A DNA stretch of 64,000 bases from Bradyrhizobium guangxiense. GTDB taxonomy: Bacteria > Pseudomonadota > Alphaproteobacteria > Rhizobiales > Xanthobacteraceae. Below, piece by piece: positions 7,456 through 16,041 of the stretch (its first letter is position 1; each line of letters begins with the position of its first letter). The notes under the pieces were generated by a model. The model made no database searches. It was not told the origin of the DNA and saw nothing but the letters and a program-made list of their open reading frames with translations. The position numbers and the translations under genes were made by a program. Where the stretch lies: assembly GCF_004114915.1 (NCBI RefSeq), contig NZ_CP022219.1:3316501-3380500 (forward strand). The letters run 5' to 3'.

Positions 7456-8331
7456 CTACTCTGCCAGATTGTGGCTCTGCCAGCGCAGCAGGTAGGCCTG
7501 CAATCGCCAGATCAGGGCAGACAGCGCAACGCCTACCAGCATCAGCACGATCACGGCAACCATCATTCCCGACGCCTCCGCTCGCGCTTCGGATTCGATG
7601 ATCAGGCGCCCGATGCCGCGCTCCGCACCAATGAACTCGCCGACGATCACCCCGATCAGCGCGAAGGAGATCGCGGGTGTCAGCGACGCGAAGACCCAGG
7701 CCATGGTCGAAGGGATGACCACCGTGCGGGTGATCTGCCACTCGCTGGCGCCGAGCAGCCGCGCCGCGTTGACGAAGCCTTCGTCGATCGAGCGCGCGCC
7801 TTCGAACGTGTTGAAGAACACGAGAAAGACGACCACGATCCACGACGTCACGACCTTCGAGGTATCGCCGATGCCGAAGGCCAGCACGATGATCGGCGCC
7901 AGCGCGATGCGGGGAATCGAGTTGACCGCCGTGATGAACGGCTGGAAGATCGCGCTCAGGCGATCCGAGCGCCCCAGCACGAGGCCCGCGGCAAAGCCGC
8001 TGACGACGCCGGTCACGAAGCCGAAGAACGTGTTTTTCAGCGTGATGGCGGTCGCAATCCAGAGATTGTTCTCGGATCGCGCCATGCATCGGGTGAATTC
8101 GCCATTGAACCAGCCGTTGAACACACCGAGCTTGGACTTGAGACAGCTCAGGATCAGGAAGTGCTCGAAGATGTCTGAAGGCTTGGAGATGAAGTACGGG
8201 TCGAGCAAATCCGGCACCAGCCATGGAAGGCGACCGTGCAGATCGTAGCCCCACTGCCAGATCGAGAGGAGGCTGGCGCAGATCAGCGCCTGCCAAGCAA
8301 ACGTTCTTCCCGGGCGGCGCGTGCGCCTCAC
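7456..8331 (-). CDS. ABC transporter permease, SsuC/TauC family
   Basis: A 291-residue inner-membrane protein with about six hydrophobic segments. The BPD_transp_1 signature region (ARLLGASEWQITRTVVIPSTM) near residue 205-225 carries the EAA-type loop that docks to the ATPase. It overlaps the ATPase gene by 4 nt (ATGA). It is the last gene of a unit of leuCDB-like genes, binding protein, ATPase and permease. The SsuABC/TauABC/ThiXYZ-like family imports sulfonates, nitrate, pyrimidine precursors or aromatic acids. Context with isopropylmalate-type enzymes suggests an organic acid, which is inference. Confidence 0.85.
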   Translation of the reverse strand: MRRTRRPGRTFAWQALICASLLSIWQWGYDLHGRLPWLVPDLLDPYFISKPSDIFEHFLILSCLKSKLGVFNGWFNGEFTRCMARSENNLWIATAITLKNTFFGFVTGVVSGFAAGLVLGRSDRLSAIFQPFITAVNSIPRIALAPIIVLAFGIGDTSKVVTSWIVVVFLVFFNTFEGARSIDEGFVNAARLLGASEWQITRTVVIPSTMAWVFASLTPAISFALIGVIVGEFIGAERGIGRLIIESEARAEASGMMVAVIVLMLVGVALSALIWRLQAYLLRWQSHNLAE

Positions 8332-9161
8332 GGCTTGCGTCCCCTGATGAATTCCTCGCCGAGCGAGTGCCAGATCAACTGGAATAGCTCGGCGTAACGC
8401 GGCGTCTCGCGGATCTTCACGGCGTTGCGCGGGCGGGCAAAGTCCACCTCGAAAGTCTCCTTGATGCGGCCGGGCCGCGCCGAAAACAGGATGATGCGGT
8501 CTGCCAGCGTCAGGGCCTCGCCGAGATCATGAGTCACGAACAGCACGGTCTGCTTTTCGCGCTCCCAGATGCGCAGCAGCACGTCATGCATGTCGATCTT
8601 GGTGTGGGTGTCGAGCGCGCCGAACGGCTCGTCCATCAGCAGCACCTGCGGTTCAACCACCAGCGTTCGCATCAGGGCGGCGCGCTGGCGCATGCCGCCC
8701 GACAAGGCGGAAGGGTAGGCATTGCCAAAGCCCTCCAACCCGGCCTGCGCCAGGCAGGCGTTGACGCGTTCCTTGCGCTCCGCCACCGAGACGCCCGCGA
8801 GCTCCAGCCCATAGCCGATATTGTCGGCGACGGTTCGCCAGGGAAACAGGGTGTCGCGCTGAAATACATAACCGACGTCGGACGTCGCCCGTCCGGGAAC
8901 GACGGGCACACCGTCGATCAGGATCTCGCCGCTGCTCGGCCTGATCAACGTCGCAATCATGTTGAGGACGGTGCTCTTGCCCGAGCCGGAGGGCCCGAGC
9001 AGGGCGACGAATTCGCCGCGCCGGACATTGAAGGAGACGTCGCGCACCGCCTCGATGGCCGTCCCCGCCAGCTGGAAGGTCTTGCATAACCCGCGCACGT
9101 CGATGCGCCGCACATCGGGCGGCGCGTCGGATCGCGGCGCGTGGAGGGCCTGCACGCTCAA
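8328..9161 (-). CDS. ABC transporter ATP-binding protein, SsuB/TauB family
   Basis: A 277-residue cytoplasmic ATPase. Walker A is GPSGSGKST (about residue 56-64), the Q-loop is in YVFQRDTLFPW, the signature is LSGGMRQR, Walker B is VLLMDEPFGALD, and the switch His is in FVTHDLGEAL. The layout and the C-terminal DFARPRN motif match nitrate/sulfonate/taurine-type importers. It overlaps both neighbours by 4 nt, so the three transporter proteins are translationally coupled. Confidence 0.9.
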   Translation of the reverse strand: MSVQALHAPRSDAPPDVRRIDVRGLCKTFQLAGTAIEAVRDVSFNVRRGEFVALLGPSGSGKSTVLNMIATLIRPSSGEILIDGVPVVPGRATSDVGYVFQRDTLFPWRTVADNIGYGLELAGVSVAERKERVNACLAQAGLEGFGNAYPSALSGGMRQRAALMRTLVVEPQVLLMDEPFGALDTHTKIDMHDVLLRIWEREKQTVLFVTHDLGEALTLADRIILFSARPGRIKETFEVDFARPRNAVKIRETPRYAELFQLIWHSLGEEFIRGRKP

Positions 9162-10210
9162 GCCGGATAGGCCTTGCGTGCCGCTTCGATGAAGCTTGTG
9201 TTGACGACGTCGGCCATGCCAAGCGGCTTGATGCCCGTCATTTCGCGAAACCAGACCTTCTGGCCGCGCGCGAAGCTCGCTTCATCGATGATGCCGTCGT
9301 AATCGGTGATCTTCTTCATGATCCCAATGTCGAAAATATTCGCATCGCGCGACGTGCTCCCGACATAGGGCTCGATCGCGTCATAGATCTCCTCGGGCGA
9401 GTGTCCCTTGATCCACTGGGTGGCGCGCCACAGCGCGGTGACGAAGGCCTGCATCTTCGGCGGGTCCTTGTCGATGGTCGATTGCAGCGTGAAGTGCGAC
9501 GTCACCGGGACTTTGCCGCCGATATATTTGGCCCAGACCGCCTCGTCCGTGCCATCGAACAGCAGCGCACCCCAGCCCTGCTCGATCGAGTCCTTCAGGA
9601 TCGACGGCGAGTTGATGAGAACATCGACCTGTTTCGTCTTCAACGTGCCCATCATGGTGTCGACATTGCCGGTGCCGATCCAGGTCACCTTGTCGTCGAG
9701 TCCCATGGTCTCCATGTAGTAGGAGGCCCAGACGTGGTTGGTGCCGCCGAGCGAGGACACCGAGACGATCGGCTTCCGTCCGTCGGGCCGTTTCCACTTT
9801 GCCAGCGCCTCAAGCGTGGTGATGCCCTGATCGAACAGGTCTTTGCGGATAATGAAGATCGCGGCGTTGCTGCGGGTATCGACCGGCATCAGGACCCGCG
9901 CGCTGCGACCGTGATTGCTGAGCTGCATCGGGTGGGTGATGTCGCCGATGCCGATGTCGCCCTGGGATGAGGCGATGATCTCGCGCGTCTTCACGCCGCT
10001 GCCGCCCTGAATCAGCTTGCAGTCGAGGCCGGCCTCCTTGAAGAACCCGGCCCGATCAGCGACGAACTGGGACTGATAGACCGGAATGGCCACCGGATAG
10101 ATCACGCGGCCCGACGGGGTATCCGCCCACGCCCGCCCAGCCGCCAAGGAAACACCGGCGCCGGCGACGATGGTCAGCGCGGACCGTCTGGTGACCTGAG
10201 TTCTCATCAT
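9158..10210 (-). CDS. ABC transporter substrate-binding protein (NMT1/SsuA-like), Tat signal
   Basis: A 350-residue periplasmic binding protein. The N-terminus has a twin-arginine-like signal (TRRSALTIV, then a hydrophobic stretch ending AWA near residue 29). The mature part is the NMT1-like fold: YQSQFVADRAGFFKEAGLD at the start, then an SQGDIGIGD segment where ligand specificity usually resides. It overlaps the leuB-like gene by 4 nt, an arrangement that ties uptake of a substrate directly to the downstream enzymes. Ligand unknown. Confidence 0.85.
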   Translation of the reverse strand: MMRTQVTRRSALTIVAGAGVSLAAGRAWADTPSGRVIYPVAIPVYQSQFVADRAGFFKEAGLDCKLIQGGSGVKTREIIASSQGDIGIGDITHPMQLSNHGRSARVLMPVDTRSNAAIFIIRKDLFDQGITTLEALAKWKRPDGRKPIVSVSSLGGTNHVWASYYMETMGLDDKVTWIGTGNVDTMMGTLKTKQVDVLINSPSILKDSIEQGWGALLFDGTDEAVWAKYIGGKVPVTSHFTLQSTIDKDPPKMQAFVTALWRATQWIKGHSPEEIYDAIEPYVGSTSRDANIFDIGIMKKITDYDGIIDEASFARGQKVWFREMTGIKPLGMADVVNTSFIEAARKAYPA

Positions 10211-11346
10211 GCGTGCTCCCTTTCCCTGCCGGCGACCTTGTCGAGCGCGTTCAGCACCGCATCGCCCATCTCCTGGGTCGAAAGTCTTTTTGCGCCGGGT
10301 TCGGCGATATCGGCCGTTCTTGCGCCGCCCGCCAGAGCCGTATCCACGGCCTTCTCCAGCAGCGCGGCATCATCAGGCCGATTGAGGGTGAGACGCAACA
10401 TCATTGCGACGCTGAGGATCGAGCCAAGCGGATTGGCGATGCCCTTGCCGGCTATGTCAGGCGCACTGCCGTGGACCGGCTCGTAGAGCGCCTTGCGACG
10501 GCGGAGCCGGTCCGGCGGCCCAAGCGAGACCGACGGCAGCATGCCGAGCGAGCCCGACGCCATCGCGGCGCAATCGGAGAGAATGTCGCCGAAGATGTTG
10601 CAGGTCACCATGACGTCGAACTGCGAGGGCGCCCGCACGATCTGCATCGCGGCGTTGTCGACATAGAGATGCGTCAGCTCCACATCGGAGAATTCCGCCT
10701 GGTGCAGCGCGGTGACCTCCTCACGCCACAGCACGCTGGTTTCCAGCACATTGGCCTTGTCGACCGAGCAGACGCGGCCCTTGCGCGTCCGCGCCAGCTC
10801 GAAGGCGGTGCGTGCCACCCGCCGGATCTGGCTGGTGGTGTATTGCTGGGTGTTGAAGCCGCGGCGCTGGCCATCGGGCAGCGTTTCGATGCCGCGCGGC
10901 TCGCCGAAATAGATGCCGCTGGTAAGCTCGCGGATGATGATGAAGTCGACATCCTTCAGCACCGAGGCCTTGAGCGGTGCGGAATCGGCCAGCGCCGGAT
11001 TGGCGACGATCGGCCGGAGATTCGCATAGAGATCATACTTGCTGCGCAGGGACAGCAGGCTTCCCGCCTTGCGCGCTGCCGGAGGAACCTCCTTGGTTTC
11101 AGGACCACCCGTCGCGCCCCAGAGGACCGCGTCGGCCTCCTCCATCGCCTCGGCGGTATCGTCAGGCAACACCTTGCCGGTCGCGAGATAGGGGATGAGT
11201 CCGTATTGCGCTTCGCGCAGCGCCACGGGGATGCCGCGCCGGGCTGAAAACCATTTGAGAATGCGATGGGATTGGTCGGTCACTTCAGGGCCGATGCCTT
11301 CACCACCGACCACAGCGACCTTGATCATGTTCGAGAGCGTGTTCAT
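10207..11346 (-). CDS. leuB: 3-isopropylmalate dehydrogenase-like beta-decarboxylating dehydrogenase
   Basis: A 379-residue member of the isocitrate/isopropylmalate dehydrogenase family, using the ATG at 11346 (another lies at 11328). Visible motifs are the nucleotide/metal region GGEGIGPEV at the N-terminus, the substrate loop with LRSKYDLYANLRP, the active-site Tyr region SGIYFGEPRG, the catalytic Lys/Asp region VDKANVLETS, the metal site FGDILSD, and NAD adenine-site residues in EPVHGSAPDIAGKG. It oxidatively decarboxylates 2-substituted malates. It is clustered with leuCD-like genes, a LysR regulator and an ABC importer rather than with leuA, so a catabolic paralogue is likely, and the true substrate may not be isopropylmalate. 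Confidence 0.8.
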   Translation of the reverse strand: MNTLSNMIKVAVVGGEGIGPEVTDQSHRILKWFSARRGIPVALREAQYGLIPYLATGKVLPDDTAEAMEEADAVLWGATGGPETKEVPPAARKAGSLLSLRSKYDLYANLRPIVANPALADSAPLKASVLKDVDFIIIRELTSGIYFGEPRGIETLPDGQRRGFNTQQYTTSQIRRVARTAFELARTRKGRVCSVDKANVLETSVLWREEVTALHQAEFSDVELTHLYVDNAAMQIVRAPSQFDVMVTCNIFGDILSDCAAMASGSLGMLPSVSLGPPDRLRRRKALYEPVHGSAPDIAGKGIANPLGSILSVAMMLRLTLNRPDDAALLEKAVDTALAGGARTADIAEPGAKRLSTQEMGDAVLNALDKVAGREREHA

Positions 11347-11377
11347 GCCTGATGTGTCCTGACGATGATCTTGCCGA

Positions 11378-12004
11378 CTATCCTGCAAAGTGAATCCACG
11401 GCCGCGCGGCGCGGTCGGATGCCTGGAATGCGCGGATCTCCTGGTCGCGCCGCAGCGTCAGCGAAATCTCATCCAAGCCTTCGAGCAGACCCGCGCGCCG
11501 GCGCGGATCGATCTCAAAGGCATGTCGCACGCCCGATGGCGAGGTGATCGTCTGCTCCTGCAGATCGACACTGAGACGCCCCGCGCCCTGACTCGCTTCG
11601 ATCTCCGCGGCGAGGCTGTCGATGATGGATTTGTCCAGCACCACCGGCAGAATACCGTTCTGGAAGCAATTGGCGAAGAAGATGTCGCCGAAGCCGGACC
11701 CGATGATGGCGCGAATGCCCATCTCCTGCAGCGCCCACACCGCCGCCTCGCGCGAGGAGCCGCAGCCGAAATTCGGACCCGTCACCAGGATTTCCGCCTG
11801 GCGATAAGGCTCGCGATTGAGGATGAACTCAGGATTGTCCGAGCCATCAGGCAGATAGCGGAGCGAGCCGAACGCCCATTTGCCGAGATGGCCGCGGACG
11901 GAATTTCCGACCATGCGGTTGATGCTGATGATGATGTCCGTATCGACATTCGTGCGCATGATCGGCGCGGCCGTCGCGGTCAGCTTGGTGAAGGCTTTTG
12001 GCAT
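11378..12004 (-). CDS. leuD: 3-isopropylmalate dehydratase small subunit-like protein
   Basis: A 208-residue swivel-domain subunit of the aconitase superfamily, starting with an ATG directly after the leuC stop. Key features are TDIIISINRMV near the N-terminus, the conserved substrate-binding loop FGCGSSREAAVWAL, and GSGFGDIFFANCFQNGILPV. The length agrees with LeuD (about 200). It pairs with the LeuC-like large subunit to isomerise a 2- to a 3-hydroxy acid through an alkene intermediate. Confidence 0.85.
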   Translation of the reverse strand: MPKAFTKLTATAAPIMRTNVDTDIIISINRMVGNSVRGHLGKWAFGSLRYLPDGSDNPEFILNREPYRQAEILVTGPNFGCGSSREAAVWALQEMGIRAIIGSGFGDIFFANCFQNGILPVVLDKSIIDSLAAEIEASQGAGRLSVDLQEQTITSPSGVRHAFEIDPRRRAGLLEGLDEISLTLRRDQEIRAFQASDRAARPWIHFAG

Positions 12005-13438
12005 CTAGCGCTCCAGCATTCGGACGTCGGCGATGGCGCCTGAAATCGCCGCCGCGACCGCCGTGGCCGGGCTCGCCAGATGGGTGCGGGCACGCGGCCC
12101 CTGCCGGCCGATGAAGTTCCGGTTCGAGGTCGACACCGAGCGCTGGCCGGGTGGCACGGTTTCGCCATTGGCGGCAAGGCACATCGAGCATCCGGGCTCG
12201 CGCCATTCGAAGCCGGCGTCGATGAAGATCCTGTCGAGCCCCTCGGCCACCGCATCTCGCTTGACGGTCTCCGAACCCGGCACGACCCAGGCCCGCACGC
12301 CGGGCGCAACTTTCCGGCCACGCGCGACTTCCGCCGCGGCACGCAGATCGCTGAGACGGCTATTGGTGCAGGAGCCGATGAAGACCCAATCCACCGGCGT
12401 ACCGGCGATGGGCGCACCTGGCTTCAGGCCCATATAGTCGAGTGCGATCTCGATCGCGCTGCGGCGCGCCGGATCGGCAATGTCGGCGGGATCCGGGATA
12501 CGGCCGTCCACGCCAAGGACATGTTCGGGACTGGTCCCCCAGGTGATCTGCGGGATGATGGTGCTGACATCGATCGATACCTCGCGGTCGAACACCGCAT
12601 CGCTGTCGCTCCGAACCGTCCGCCATTCCGCGACCGCTCGCTCCCACATCTCGCCTTTCGGCGCATAGGGACGGCCGCGGATGTAATCGAACGTCTTGTC
12701 GTCGGGCGCGATTAGACCCATCTTGGCGCCGAGCTCGACCGACAGATTGCAGATCGTCAGCCGCCCCTCGATCGGCATCTCCCCGATCGCGCTGCCGGCA
12801 TATTCGACGGCGTAACCGGTGCCGCCGGCGGCGCCGACATGGCCGATCAAGGCGAGAATGAGATCCTTCGCCGTCACGCCGAACGGCATCCGGCCGTCGA
12901 ACGTCACGCGCATCGTCTTGGGCCGGCGCTGGATAATGGTCTGGGTCGCCAGCACATGGGTGAGCTCGCTGGAGCCGATGCCGAAGGCGAGCGCGCCAAG
13001 CCCGCCATGGGTGCAGGTATGGCTGTCGCCGCAGACGATCAGGCAGCCGGGCAGGCTGAGACCGAGCTCCGGCCCGATGACATGGACGATGCCCTGCCCC
13101 GGCTGGTCGAGATCGAACAGCTGGATGCCGCTGGCCGATGTTTCGGTCCGCAATGCCGCCAGCAGATCCCATCCGGTCTTGATCGTGCCGGCACGCGCTG
13201 CCGCCGTCGAAATCGCATGATCGGGCGTCGCGAAGGTCAGCTCGGGATTGTGGACCGGGATGTTGCGGCTCTTGAGGTCGAGCAGGCCGCGGGAGCCGCC
13301 GAGGTCATGCAGCAAATGGCGATCCACATGAAGCAGATCGGTATCGTCGCTGAGCTGAGCGACGACATGCTGGTCCCAGATTTTGGCCAGCAGCGTGCGA
13401 CCGCGCGTGTCCACGATCCGTCCTCCCGTATTCGGCAT
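12005..13438 (-). CDS. leuC: 3-isopropylmalate dehydratase large subunit-like protein
   Basis: A 477-residue iron-sulfur hydro-lyase of the aconitase family. ATG 13438 is chosen for length (LeuC is about 470); ATG 13465 would add 9 residues. The [4Fe-4S] ligand motifs are present: the first Cys in FIGSCTNSRLSD and a pair in EPGCSMCLAANGE. An early DRHLLHDLGG and a CGDSHTCTHGG motif are also typical. The gene directly abuts leuD. Divergence from biosynthetic LeuC cannot be judged without alignment, but the operon context is catabolic. Confidence 0.85.
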   Translation of the reverse strand: MPNTGGRIVDTRGRTLLAKIWDQHVVAQLSDDTDLLHVDRHLLHDLGGSRGLLDLKSRNIPVHNPELTFATPDHAISTAAARAGTIKTGWDLLAALRTETSASGIQLFDLDQPGQGIVHVIGPELGLSLPGCLIVCGDSHTCTHGGLGALAFGIGSSELTHVLATQTIIQRRPKTMRVTFDGRMPFGVTAKDLILALIGHVGAAGGTGYAVEYAGSAIGEMPIEGRLTICNLSVELGAKMGLIAPDDKTFDYIRGRPYAPKGEMWERAVAEWRTVRSDSDAVFDREVSIDVSTIIPQITWGTSPEHVLGVDGRIPDPADIADPARRSAIEIALDYMGLKPGAPIAGTPVDWVFIGSCTNSRLSDLRAAAEVARGRKVAPGVRAWVVPGSETVKRDAVAEGLDRIFIDAGFEWREPGCSMCLAANGETVPPGQRSVSTSNRNFIGRQGPRARTHLASPATAVAAAISGAIADVRMLER

Positions 13439-13581
13439 CTGATGTGCCGTATTGCTCCCGGTCATATGGACCGGAAGCGATGTTGGGAACAGGATAGAAG
13501 TCGTCCAAGGAAATGTGCAGTGACGGTTCGGCAGGGGTGCCATCGCGGCCGGCGATGGCTGGCCCATCTGCGTCGGCGATA

Positions 13582-14535
13582 TCAGCCTCGGCTGCGGACG
13601 ACCGTCAGCCTGTCGGAGCCGCCGCTCGCGGTGAGGCGCGTCTCGTCCTGGGTCCGCAAATGGTCCACCAGCAGCTTCGTGACCGGCGGCAACGACTTGT
13701 AATCGCGCACGCCCATGACCAGCTCGCGCCGCGCCCAGGACTCGTCGAGCGGAATGGTGACAAGGCTGTCGACGCCGTAGCGGCCGCGAACGATCTCGAG
13801 CGGGACGATGCCGACGCCCATCCTGGCATCGATCACCCGGAACAGCGCATCGAAACTGCTGACGCGGATGCGCACCTTGAGATGCTGCCCAAGCGCCGCG
13901 GCGGCCCTGACGCACAGCGTCTCGATCGAGCTGCCCTTCTCCAGGCTGACGAAGTCGAAATCGACCAGCTCGCGGAAGCGAACGCTGCTCTGGGCCGCCA
14001 GCGGATGATCGCGCGTGACCAGCGCGACCAGACTGTCGCTGCGATAGGGCAGCAATTCCAAATCCTGCCCGTCGATGTTGCCGCCGAAAATGCCGATATC
14101 GGCCCGGTTCTCCATCACGGCGCGGACGATCGCCGGGCTAAGGTCCTCCTCGATGTCGATGTGGACCAGCGGATGCCGTTCGAGGAACAGGCTGAGCTCG
14201 TCGGCGAGAGCTTCGAGGATCGCCGACTTGTTGGCGCACACCCGGATCAGCCCGCGCTTGCCCTGGCGATATCCCGTCAGCTCGCTCTCAAGCCGGCTGA
14301 GATTGCCCAGGATGATGCGGGCATGCTCGAGCAGGGCAAAGCCGGCAGGCGTCGGCTCGATTCCCTTGGAATGGCGATGCAGCAACTCGACCTGGAAACG
14401 ATCCTCGATATCCGAGATGCGCCGGCTGACAGCGGACGCAACGATGTTCTTCTTCTCCGCCGCCTTCGCAATGCTCTGCTCCTCGGCGATCGCTACGAAC
14501 AATTCCAACGTCAGGAGATCGATTTTAGCGGCCAT
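13582..14535 (-). CDS. LysR-family transcriptional regulator
   Basis: A 317-residue regulator. Residues 5-65 hold the LysR winged helix (LLTLELFVAIAEEQSIAKAA, then ASAVSRRISDIEDRFQVELLHR). The rest is the two-lobed effector domain (RVCANKSAILEALADELSLFL, then IGIFGGNID and a Gly-rich hinge). It lies 144 bp upstream of the leuC-like gene on the same strand, so it most likely controls the leuCDB-ABC unit in response to a small acid. The spacer contains a purine-rich GGGAG near leuC. Confidence 0.85.
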   Translation of the reverse strand: MAAKIDLLTLELFVAIAEEQSIAKAAEKKNIVASAVSRRISDIEDRFQVELLHRHSKGIEPTPAGFALLEHARIILGNLSRLESELTGYRQGKRGLIRVCANKSAILEALADELSLFLERHPLVHIDIEEDLSPAIVRAVMENRADIGIFGGNIDGQDLELLPYRSDSLVALVTRDHPLAAQSSVRFRELVDFDFVSLEKGSSIETLCVRAAAALGQHLKVRIRVSSFDALFRVIDARMGVGIVPLEIVRGRYGVDSLVTIPLDESWARRELVMGVRDYKSLPPVTKLLVDHLRTQDETRLTASGGSDRLTVVRSRG

Positions 14536-14653
14536 CCGTCAGGTCCTCGATCGATCTAGGCCTCACGACATGCTACGATCGTTTCTCGTTGCGCGAAAGC
14601 CCTGCCCAGGGCTTACGCTGCCGAGCGGCCCCCTCGCCGGGACTGTGAAGCAA

Positions 14654-16027
14654 TCAGTGCCCGTCGGCGAGCTCCTCCAACCGCCGTTTTGCCGGCTCTA
14701 TCCCCCAAGCCATCACCGCGACGATCTGGATCAGCAGGAGGCCGATCATGAGGGATGTCACACCGCCTATGCCATAGGCCTTAAACAGTCCGAGGACGAT
14801 GAACGGAGAGACGATGGTCGCGCCGCGCCCGAGCATGTTGCAGATGCCATTGGCACGGAGCCGGACTTCGGTCGGGAACAATTCGGGCGTATAGACGCCG
14901 TAGAGCAGCGCGACCAGGACATAGATTGACAGCAACAGGCAGAACCCGATGGCGACGAAGGCCACGGGATCGGAAAGCATGGGATAGATGAGTCCGAACA
15001 CGATCGTGGACACCGATCCGCCGATGATCGTTCGCCGTCGGCCTGCACGGTCCGCGAGGACACTTCCCAACGCGCAACCGATCGGAGCGGCGAACGACAT
15101 GACGAGCGTATAAGCGAACGACTTTGTCAGCGTGATGCCCTGTTGAACGAAGAAGGTCGGCAGCCACGTCACGAACCCGAAGATCAGGGTATTGATCACG
15201 ATCAGAACGATCGACCCGAGGATCAAGCGGGGCAGCAGGACCGGCCCGAACAATTCCGCCGCGCTGAAGCTCTTGACTGCGGCGGGAGGCGGCAATGGTG
15301 GCAACGCGGACGCACCACACTCCTTCTCGATTTCGGCGACGATGGCCTCCGCCTCCTCGGCACGACCCTTGATTTCGAGCCAGCGCGGCGATTCCGGCAA
15401 GGCTTTTCTGAGGTACCAGACAAACAGCGCGCCGGCGCCGGCGATGAGGAACATCGCCCGCCAGCCGACCAGCGGAATCAGGAGCGAACCTAGCAGGGTC
15501 GTGGCGGGCAGGCCGCTCACCACGATCATGGTCATCAGCGCCAGCCACTTGCCGCGCGAGGCGGGCGGCACGAATTCGGTAAGCGAAGAGTAGCCGACGA
15601 CGATTTCAGCGCCGAGGCCAAGCCCCATCAGCAATCGGGCGGCGATCAGCCATTCCATGGACGGCGCGAACGCAGCCCCCAGAGAAGCGATCCCGAATAG
15701 GAGCAGATTGAACTGGTAGGTGAAGCGCCGTCCATAGGAGTCACCGAGAAAGCCTGCGGCGAGCGCACCAATTGTCATGCCCGTGAAGGTGACCGACACG
15801 AACTGCGCATTTTGTGCCAGGGTCGAAAACTTGCTCGCAAGTGTAGCGCCCAGCACGCTGGTTCCGACATACAGATCGTAGCCGTCGAAGAACATCCCGG
15901 CTCCGATCAGCCAGAATATTCGCTTGTGGAACGCTGAGATCGGCAAGCGGTCGAGCCTGGCTCCCGACTGCACCGTCATCGTCGCCGAGGCTGCAGTCAA
16001 AGGCGTCGTATCTGCCACTACACTCAT
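14654..16027 (-). CDS. MFS transporter, aromatic acid:H+ symporter-like
   Basis: A 457-residue inner-membrane carrier with about twelve hydrophobic segments. The start ATG 16027 has a strong Shine-Dalgarno (CAGGGGGAAACG). The MFS loop-2 motif appears as GFLGDSYGRRF, the repeat as ADRAGRRR, and the N-terminus has FDGYDLYVGTS, the D-G-Y/F-D motif typical of aromatic acid/H+ symporters (AAHS, PcaK-like). A cytoplasmic central loop separates the halves. It follows the CoxL-like gene by 14 nt, so it probably imports the substrate of that hydroxylase. Confidence 0.85.
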   Translation of the reverse strand: MSVVADTTPLTAASATMTVQSGARLDRLPISAFHKRIFWLIGAGMFFDGYDLYVGTSVLGATLASKFSTLAQNAQFVSVTFTGMTIGALAAGFLGDSYGRRFTYQFNLLLFGIASLGAAFAPSMEWLIAARLLMGLGLGAEIVVGYSSLTEFVPPASRGKWLALMTMIVVSGLPATTLLGSLLIPLVGWRAMFLIAGAGALFVWYLRKALPESPRWLEIKGRAEEAEAIVAEIEKECGASALPPLPPPAAVKSFSAAELFGPVLLPRLILGSIVLIVINTLIFGFVTWLPTFFVQQGITLTKSFAYTLVMSFAAPIGCALGSVLADRAGRRRTIIGGSVSTIVFGLIYPMLSDPVAFVAIGFCLLLSIYVLVALLYGVYTPELFPTEVRLRANGICNMLGRGATIVSPFIVLGLFKAYGIGGVTSLMIGLLLIQIVAVMAWGIEPAKRRLEELADGH

Positions 16028-16041
16028 CGTTTCCCCCTGTT

